NCBI GenBank assembly: GCA_015065545.1
Contig: SVQA01000006.1
Coordinates: 62,001-126,000 of the forward strand
Length of the DNA: 64,000 nt
Direction: 5' to 3'
Source of the DNA: Oscillospiraceae bacterium
Lineage (GTDB): Bacteria; Bacillota; Clostridia; Oscillospirales; Acutalibacteraceae
The translations under genes and the position numbers were made by a program. The notes beneath the pieces are model-generated. The model saw only the letters and a list, made by a program, of their open reading frames with translations, searched no databases and was not told the DNA's origin. Below are positions 58,680 to 64,000 of this stretch, piece by piece. The stretch's first letter is position 1. Each line of letters begins with the position of its first letter.

Positions 58680-60467
58680 TTATATTTTTATATCATAACC
58701 TGCCACATATTTCTGTATTGTGGTAGCATCGTTAATTCTAATTTCCGGTGTACCGGCTACATCTGCGGCATTCTCCTGAATCTGCTCAAGGGTAACAAGA
58801 TTTGCAAGATATTTCTGGATAAGCGTTGCATCCTTAACCGAAATCTTACCATCACCATCAACATCACCTCTTGAGTAGGGCGATACATCGCCGTCAAGAA
58901 TACCAATCATAAGGCCCTTCTCCTTTGCGTATGCAATTGCAGCAGAGTCTTTGTTTGCATAGATTATAACCCAAGGACAAAGACTGTACTCGGTTACCAT
59001 GTGGCAGTTAATATAAGTATTGTAGCCTATGGAGTACTGCGACAGATAGGTTACATTATCGGGAATTGTAATTCGTGTTAAGCTCTGACAATCGCCAAAA
59101 GCCACATCTGCTATATAATTTACTTTTGAGCCAAACTCAACTGATCTCAGGTCAACACATCCATAAAATGCACCGCGATGAATTTCGGTAACACTATCGG
59201 GAATTACCATATATCGAAGTTCTACACAACCCTTGAAGCAATTCTGTTCTATAACAGAAAGTTTTTCGGATAATGTAACATTTATAAGACTTTTGCAGTC
59301 CATGAAAGCTTCTGTGCCAAGTTCTTTTACAGTGTTGGGCATTACAAGATACTCAAGATTTGTACAGTTAATAAAGGCACGGCCGCCGATTCTTTCAAGC
59401 CCATCAGGAAGGGTAACCTCCCTGAGAGAACGACAATTCTCAAAGGCATAGTCTCCCAGATTTTTTACACTGCTTCCAACGCAAACGGTCTCAAGATTGT
59501 CACAGTTCGCAAAGAGACCACCGCTAATGCTTATAAGTCCGTCGCCCAAGGTAACTACCTCAAGGTTGTCACAATTAACAAAAGCACTTGCTTCTATATC
59601 GGTTACTGTATCAGGAATCGAAAGATACTCAAAATTGCAACCGGTAAAAGCATTTTTCTCTATAAGTTCCAGACCTTCAGGTAAAGTTATTTCATCAAGG
59701 CTGCTGCAACCTGCAAAGGCATATTGTCCGATTTTCTTAACGGTATTCGCTACCTTATATGTATTGTCTGCTTTTGCACGAGGATAAAGTAAGATTTCGG
59801 TTTGCTCTTTGTTCATCAGAACTCCGTCAACAGCACTATAGTATAGATTATCCCGTGCTACAGTAATTTCTTTGAAGTTTTTGTTACCCGAAAAAACACA
59901 ATTTCCAATCTGACGGATATGTGCAGGAATCTCAAAGCTCTCAAAATCGCAGGAATTAAAAAGCGAATCGGGAATAACAATAACCTTTTCAGGAATATTG
60001 ATGGATTTGAGCTTACTGCAAAGCTCAAAAGCACCGTTTCCTATACTCTCAAGACTATCGGGTAACACGATGCTTTCCAGTTTTTCACATTCTGCAAAGG
60101 CTGATTCACCGATTTTTTTAAGTCCCTCGTTGAGAGTAATCTCTTCAATACCAAGTCCCCAAAAAGCACCCCAATGAATTTCAGCAACAGTTGAGGGCAG
60201 AGTAATAGATTTTACATTCTCTCCCCACTCCATTGAGCCGCTGCCGGAAATATCCGTTACTGGATAACCTCCCAAAGTTTCGGGAATAACGATATGAATT
60301 TCTTCGCCTCTGTAAGCTGTAAAAACAGCTGTGCCCTCGTCAGTTACATAGTAATCAAAACCATCCTCCTGACCATAGCTGTATGCATTTGCCGATAAAG
60401 TAGGTATCGCACTAAAAACCATTAGTGCAACAAGGACTGCCGATAGTATTTTTCTCAGTTTTTTCAA
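58680..60467 (-). CDS. secreted BspA-type leucine-rich repeat protein with dockerin
   Basis: 595 residues. A signal peptide (about 1-27, ending LSANA) leads to a domain of many BspA/LRR_5 repeats (about 60-505), each with I-x-x-x-A-F-x-x-C-x-x-L/I. A C-terminal dockerin follows: GDVDGDGKISVKDATLIQKYLAN (canonical) and a second loop that is degenerate (AGTPEIRINDATTIQKYVAG), missing the first Asp ligands. It has more repeats than the protein at 25043 and no Ser/Thr linker. The promoter is the ECF-like dockerin motif. A dockerin on an LRR protein suggests a binding module displayed on a surface scaffold. Confidence 0.88.
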   Translation of the reverse strand: MKKLRKILSAVLVALMVFSAIPTLSANAYSYGQEDGFDYYVTDEGTAVFTAYRGEEIHIVIPETLGGYPVTDISGSGSMEWGENVKSITLPSTVAEIHWGAFWGLGIEEITLNEGLKKIGESAFAECEKLESIVLPDSLESIGNGAFELCSKLKSINIPEKVIVIPDSLFNSCDFESFEIPAHIRQIGNCVFSGNKNFKEITVARDNLYYSAVDGVLMNKEQTEILLYPRAKADNTYKVANTVKKIGQYAFAGCSSLDEITLPEGLELIEKNAFTGCNFEYLSIPDTVTDIEASAFVNCDNLEVVTLGDGLISISGGLFANCDNLETVCVGSSVKNLGDYAFENCRSLREVTLPDGLERIGGRAFINCTNLEYLVMPNTVKELGTEAFMDCKSLINVTLSEKLSVIEQNCFKGCVELRYMVIPDSVTEIHRGAFYGCVDLRSVEFGSKVNYIADVAFGDCQSLTRITIPDNVTYLSQYSIGYNTYINCHMVTEYSLCPWVIIYANKDSAAIAYAKEKGLMIGILDGDVSPYSRGDVDGDGKISVKDATLIQKYLANLVTLEQIQENAADVAGTPEIRINDATTIQKYVAGYDIKI

Positions 60468-60522
60468 ATTAATCTCTCCTTTACTGAATATAATAAAACA
60501 CGTCCCGTGTTTTTCCTTTCAC

Positions 60523-60553
60523 TATTTAGACGAAATAAAAGCAAAAAACTCAC
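60523..60553 (-). promoter_or_regulatory. ECF-sigma-like promoter of the LRR-dockerin gene
   Basis: On the minus strand GTGAGTTTT, 12 bp, CGTCTAAATA. It matches the sites at 19831-19862 and 48259-48290. An AAACACG/CGTGTTT hairpin lies in the leader. Confidence 0.65.
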
Positions 60554-60603
60554 ACAATATTTTTAGTATTTAGGGATAATATTATTAAAATAACAACAAT
60601 AAA

Positions 60604-60632
60604 GAAAAAGACACATTCCAAAGAATGTGCCT
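60604..60632 (-). terminator. terminator of the PG-binding/M23 gene
   Basis: On the minus strand GGCACATTC pairs with GAATGTGTC (one G-U), followed by TTTTTC. Confidence 0.75.
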
Positions 60633-60666
60633 TCTCCTGGGGTTGCTATATCACTTAAAAATTATC

Positions 60667-61812
60667 TTAGAAAAGATCAAGCAAAAATTCGGGATTAAGC
60701 AAATCTCTGCGTCTGTTGTATTTTGAGCCGGAAACATAATCATAAGTTGATTTATTGGATGCATTGGAAAGCTTACCGGATGCAGTACCCATATAAAGCT
60801 CAAGATGAAGCATTGTGTCTCCGCCTATGTTGCTTTTTGCGATAGTTGCAATCTGCTGGCCCTGTTTAACTGTTGCGCCCTTACGCAGGTTTGTGCTAAT
60901 CTCGCAATATCTTGCAATAGTGCCATCTGCGTGCTGAACAGCTATAGCCTGCATTCCGCCGTAGAAGTTAGAGCTATACTCCACAACCTTACCTGCCTGC
61001 ATTGCGTACACAGGAACGCCTTTTCCGTTTTTAAAGTGGAAATCAATACCTGCGTGTGCTCTATTGCCCGAATCTCTTCTTGCACCAAAATAACGAGGTG
61101 CGCTCTTAACTTTGTAAAAATTAGTCTGCTTAAGAGGTGCTACCCAAGTATCAAGTGCTCTTGCTTCAAAAGCCTTTACGATGTCTTCTGTAACCTTAAA
61201 TTTATTGGAAACCAAAGTCTTTGTAGTTCCGGATGCATCAGTTGCCTTTACGACAAAGTTGTATGTACCTGCTGCAAGTGATCCAAATTTAATATACTTA
61301 TCAACGCTGCTGATATTATAGGATTTTGCGTTGGGTTTTACTGTCTTAACCTGAGCAGTTGCTGTGCCGTTTGTTTTATATACACCTACTGTAACAGAGG
61401 TAATCTTGTAATCCGAAGTAATCTTACCCTTTATGGAATAAGATTTACCCTGAATCAAGGACACGGGGTCGTAATTACCAGAGCCTATCTTCAGACTGCT
61501 CTTTGAGGAGTTGTATGCTTTCTCAAGAGCCGCCCAGGTGTTCTTACCTACAATACCATCAACGGTAAGCTTTTGGTCTTTCTGGAAGTTCTTAACGGCT
61601 TTCTCTGTGCCGCTACCGAAAATTCCATCAACCGTAAGCCCTGCATTGTCAACCTTGTTGAGCATGGTCTGCAGAGTTTTTACATCTGAACCCTTAGAGC
61701 CTTTTTTGACAGTACTGTAAGAAGCCGCCGAAACAGAAAGTCCGGAAACCACAAATGTACCCGCCAGCATAATAACTGCAAGCAGTATTGCCAATAATCT
61801 CTTAAACTTCAT
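60667..61812 (-). CDS. secreted PG-binding and M23-like peptidase
   Basis: 381 residues. A signal peptide (about 1-29, ending VSAAS) is followed by a PG_binding_1 module (KGSKGSDVKTLQTMLNKVDNAGLTVDGIFGSGTEKAVKNFQKD). An Ig-like stretch (about 105-200) with alternating strands and a C-terminal M23 domain follow. The first metal ligands are seen in HAGIDFHF, and the late motif is MLHLELYM in place of the usual HLHFE, so the second histidine site (H-L-E) is kept but the Phe/Glu pattern differs. It probably cuts or remodels peptidoglycan. The ATG at 61812 follows AGGAGTG; the track's start three codons upstream overlaps it. Confidence 0.88.
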   Translation of the reverse strand: MKFKRLLAILLAVIMLAGTFVVSGLSVSAASYSTVKKGSKGSDVKTLQTMLNKVDNAGLTVDGIFGSGTEKAVKNFQKDQKLTVDGIVGKNTWAALEKAYNSSKSSLKIGSGNYDPVSLIQGKSYSIKGKITSDYKITSVTVGVYKTNGTATAQVKTVKPNAKSYNISSVDKYIKFGSLAAGTYNFVVKATDASGTTKTLVSNKFKVTEDIVKAFEARALDTWVAPLKQTNFYKVKSAPRYFGARRDSGNRAHAGIDFHFKNGKGVPVYAMQAGKVVEYSSNFYGGMQAIAVQHADGTIARYCEISTNLRKGATVKQGQQIATIAKSNIGGDTMLHLELYMGTASGKLSNASNKSTYDYVSGSKYNRRRDLLNPEFLLDLF

Positions 61813-61841
61813 ACAATTCACTCCTTTATTATCATAATAAT

Positions 61842-61870
61842 AAGATACTCCTATATTACGCTAAAGTCAA
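61842..61870 (-). promoter_or_regulatory. promoter of the PG-binding/M23 gene
   Basis: On the minus strand TTGACT, 17-bp spacer, TATCTT. A degenerate WalR-like TGTTAA-N5-TGTATG lies upstream at 61908-61924. Confidence 0.6.
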
Positions 61871-62031
61871 GTATTTTTTTTACTATATGTTAATAATAAT
61901 GTGCAATTGTTAATAACTTGTATGTAAAAAACAACAATATCAACAAAAAAAGAGGTTTTCAAAAGCAAAACCACAACAAACAACAACTTTGAATCACATT
62001 AAATCAAGAAAAATTAAAAGCCGTATAAATC

Positions 62032-62060
62032 TTGACAGCATAAAAAAATAGGAGTAAAAT
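62032..62060 (+). promoter_or_regulatory. promoter of mgtE
   Basis: TTGACA, 17-bp spacer, TAAAAT. It lies about 217 bp before the mgtE start codon, which implies a leader of about 210 nt. Confidence 0.75.
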
Positions 62061-62114
62061 TATTTTTTAGAGTAAACTTATTTTGCTCTTTCTATATTAT
62101 ATTATTGTGAGGTG

Positions 62115-62262
62115 AAAGTTAATGGACGCAGGAAGTAGTACCGGCACTGTTCCCGGGCGAAGTTGCACTAATTCTTTTATTCGCAGTGCTTTCACTGCGT
62201 ACATTACCTTAGCACTTTAAAAACCCCGGAACCGTGTCTTTTTACTTCCGCCTATTAATTTT
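62115..62262 (+). ncRNA. structured leader RNA of mgtE (candidate riboswitch)
   Basis: Three nested pairings are visible. AAAGTTAAT (62115) pairs with ATTAATTTT (62254-62262). GGAAGTA (62131) pairs with TACTTCC (62243-62249). An inner helix GGCACTGTTCCCGGG pairs with CCCCGGAACCGTGTC with two mismatches. A CGCAGTG/CACTGCG hairpin and alternative GCACT/AGTGC pairing lie inside. The closing helix ends just before the AGGAGG site. It lacks the M-box core as I recall it, so the class is unknown. Confidence 0.6.
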
Positions 62263-62276
62263 AGGAGGAAAAGACT

Positions 62277-63653
62277 ATGGAAAGGAATTATGTAACTGTC
62301 GATGTTACTATCGGCAAGCTCCTTGACGAGAAAAAATACAAAACTCTCAAGGACATCCTCAGCACAATGAATGCCTACGACATTGCTGTGCTTTTGGAGG
62401 ATATGCACGACTCAAAGATTCAACTTCTTTTCAGAATGCTGCCCAAAGAGCTTGCTGCTGATGTTTTCGTTGAAATGGACGAAGAAACTCAGGAGTTTCT
62501 CATCAAGGGCTTCTCTGATGCTGAGCTTAAAGAGGTTATCGGCGAACTTTCTGCCGATGATGCTGTTGATATTATCGAGGAAATGCCTGCAAACGTTGTA
62601 AAGCGTATTCTCCGTCAGGCAGACCCCGAAACAAGAAAACAAATCAACGAACTATTAAAATATCCCGATGACTGCGCGGGCTCCATTATGACAACGGAGT
62701 TTGTATCGCTGCGGCCCAATATGACGGTTGAGGAAGCTATCAAGCGAATCCGCCGTACAGGTGTTGACAAGGAAACAATTTACACCTGTTATGTTGTAGC
62801 CAGTGACGGCAAGCTCATCGGTATCACCACCATCAAAGACCTGCTTCTTGCAGAAGAGGACGAAGTCATCGAGTCTTTGATGGAAACAAACGTTATCTCT
62901 GTGGGCACTCTTGACGACCAGGAGCTTGTTGCCCAGACCATCAACAACTACGACTTCCTGGCTCTGCCTGTTGTAGATACAGAAAACAGACTCGTTGGTA
63001 TCGTTACCATCGACGATGCTGTTGATGTTATGGTTGAAGAAACCACCGAGGATATTCAGAAGATGGCGGCTATCGCCTCCACCGACAAGCCCTACACAAG
63101 AGTGGGTGTTTTTGAAACCCTGTGGCATCGTGTCCCTTGGTTATTACTTCTTATGATATCCTCAACTTTTACGGGTATAATAATCGCAGGCTACGAAGAA
63201 AGACTTGCAGGCTCTCTGATTCTCACAGCGTTCATTCCTATGCTGATGGGTACAGGCGGTAACGCAGGCAGTCAGTCCTCGGTTACTATTATCCGAAGCT
63301 TATCCCTTGACGAAATTGAATTCAAGGATATTTTCTGGGTTATGTTCAAAGAATGCCGTGTATCCATCCTTTGCGGTATAATACTCGGTGCAGTAAACTT
63401 CGGAAAAATCCTTCTTATCGATGGCTGGATGCTCCACAACGACGAAATAACCGTTTGGATTTCCCTTGTAGTAAGCTTAACCCTTGTTGTCACCATAATC
63501 GTTGCAAAGATCATCGGATGCTCTCTGCCTATGATTGCAAAGAAGCTTCATCTAGACCCTGCGGTTATGGCAAGCCCCTTCATTACAACTATCGTCGATG
63601 TAGTTTCCCTGCTTGTATATTTCTGGATAGCCACTTCTATACTCCATATATAA
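62277..63653 (+). CDS. mgtE: magnesium transporter MgtE
   Basis: 458 residues with the full MgtE layout. The N domain (about 1-130) has repeated FVEMDEETQEFLIKGFSDAELKEVI helices. Two CBS domains (about 135-255) follow, and a C-terminal five-helix membrane domain has the pore signature TGGNAGSQSSVTIIRSL. It is a Mg2+ channel gated by cytosolic Mg2+ through the N/CBS domains. AGGAGG lies 8 nt before the ATG. The long structured leader suggests RNA-level control by a metal. The next gene starts 14 nt after its stop. Confidence 0.96.
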   Translation: MERNYVTVDVTIGKLLDEKKYKTLKDILSTMNAYDIAVLLEDMHDSKIQLLFRMLPKELAADVFVEMDEETQEFLIKGFSDAELKEVIGELSADDAVDIIEEMPANVVKRILRQADPETRKQINELLKYPDDCAGSIMTTEFVSLRPNMTVEEAIKRIRRTGVDKETIYTCYVVASDGKLIGITTIKDLLLAEEDEVIESLMETNVISVGTLDDQELVAQTINNYDFLALPVVDTENRLVGIVTIDDAVDVMVEETTEDIQKMAAIASTDKPYTRVGVFETLWHRVPWLLLLMISSTFTGIIIAGYEERLAGSLILTAFIPMLMGTGGNAGSQSSVTIIRSLSLDEIEFKDIFWVMFKECRVSILCGIILGAVNFGKILLIDGWMLHNDEITVWISLVVSLTLVVTIIVAKIIGCSLPMIAKKLHLDPAVMASPFITTIVDVVSLLVYFWIATSILHI

Positions 63654-63667
63654 AAGAGGTCATCCGG

Positions 63668-64000
63668 TTGAAAAGAACAAATATCCTGTTTCTTATTGCC
63701 GCAGCGGCTCTCTCTATGAGTCTCTGCGGTATATTTTTTTACAGCGACACAAGAGTGGCAACCACAGCTCCCTGCATAAGCGAAGTAATTACCGATGCTG
63801 AGTTTAAAAGAGAAACCGCTCTTGATTATTTATCCCTTTGCTCTCTTGCTTATGATAGCGAAGAAATCACCAAGGAGCTGGCTGCCAGAGGTTACGGTGA
63901 AATTGAATACAAAGAAAAAAAGCAGGAAACAAACTACTCCAACGGCATTGCCTTTGCAATAGGCTATAAAAAGAATGAAGCAAACTATGTATGTATTGCA
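63668..64000 (+). CDS. 5' part of a lipase-like gene (partial)
   Basis: A frame not in the ORF track. It opens with TTG at 63668, preceded by AGAGG 8-10 nt upstream, and runs 111 codons to the window edge without a stop. The N-terminus has a short membrane/signal helix (about 5-24). Then comes the pattern ALDYLSLCSLAYDSEEITKELAARGYGEIEYKE...GIAFAIGYKK, which resembles the start of class 3 lipase/Mbeg1-type proteins before their serine motif (outside the window). It probably shares the mgtE transcript. Assignment is tentative. Confidence 0.5.
   Translation, partial: MKRTNILFLIAAAALSMSLCGIFFYSDTRVATTAPCISEVITDAEFKRETALDYLSLCSLAYDSEEITKELAARGYGEIEYKEKKQETNYSNGIAFAIGYKKNEANYVCIA

Noticed and set aside
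62115-62262. M-box riboswitch call for the mgtE leader
   Set aside because: I could not find the conserved M-box core (the GTTAGGTGAGGC block and following loops). Only 'structured leader' is supported.

Overview
The window reads as a piece of the chromosome of an anaerobic, low-to-moderate GC, spore-lineage Firmicute of the class Clostridia, most likely a Ruminococcaceae/Oscillospirales gut or rumen bacterium. Reasons: a SpoVAC homologue, five proteins with type I dockerin modules (two of them BspA-type leucine-rich-repeat proteins), class B sortases, an FtsEX/PcsB-like set, a CdaR/PucR-type regulator, strong AGGAGG-type ribosome sites and Gram-positive style -35/-10 promoters. It is mainly core genome. 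I see no transposase, phage, integron, CRISPR array or tRNA gene; the only RNA gene is an isolated 5S rRNA.

Layout. 0-6.4 kb: lipoprotein, SpoVAC, then a + strand unit cysteine desulfurase - thiI (tRNA 4-thiouridine) - sortase B - small CinA-like protein. 6.5-11.8 kb: PhoP/PhoR-like two-component pair, membrane acyltransferase and a Na/Pi cotransporter preceded by an 11-bp-phased series of TTNACA repeats (candidate Pho box). 11.8-17.7 kb (- strand): second sortase B, lower glycolysis (pgk, tpiA, gpmI) and trmL. 17.8-26.5 kb: two dockerin proteins, a G5/M23 cell-wall peptidase, GH25 lysozyme-luxS, an AI-2E family transporter and an LRR-dockerin protein. 26.6-33.6 kb: EF-G-like GTPase, then a sulfur segment with cysK facing a cysteine desulfidase (cyuA), a YcaO protein and a zinc-ribbon membrane protein. 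33.6-42.6 kb (- strand): epimerase, LysRS with an extra tRNA-binding domain, greA, an unknown protein, a CtpA-like fragment, PcsB-like hydrolase, ftsX, ftsE, and a CdaR/PucR regulator. 43-49 kb: MsmK-type ATPase, a DUF4830-like protein, a HAD-Nudix fusion, DUF1624 protein, ychF, dockerin protein. 49.3-58.6 kb: 5S rRNA, a substrate-binding protein fused to peptidoglycan-binding modules, Ig-like lipoprotein, rlmD-bioY-DUF5662, a membrane protein, and serC-serA. 58.7-64 kb: LRR-dockerin protein, PG-binding/M23 protein, mgtE behind a long structured leader, and the start of a lipase-like gene.

How the genes fit together. Two themes stand out. One is the cell envelope: three M23 proteins, GH25, FtsEX, two sortases, PG-binding modules and dockerin proteins. 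The other is sulfur and cysteine: NifS-ThiI, CysK versus CyuA, YcaO and LuxS. The serine pathway (serC-serA) draws 3-phosphoglycerate from the same glycolytic segment encoded by pgk/gpmI.

The most interesting signals are regulatory. Three of the four dockerin transcription units share an almost identical non-sigma-A promoter, GTGAGGTTT-N12/13-CGTCTAA, which resembles an ECF sigma site. The Na/Pi transporter has the phased Pho-like repeats. The G5/M23 gene has a WalR-like TGTTAC-N5-TGTAAC box just downstream of its promoter. An intrinsic-terminator hairpin doubles as the ribosome site of an unknown gene, and mgtE has a roughly 210-nt leader that I cannot match to the M-box. All assignments come from reading the sequence and recalling families; no database search was run.
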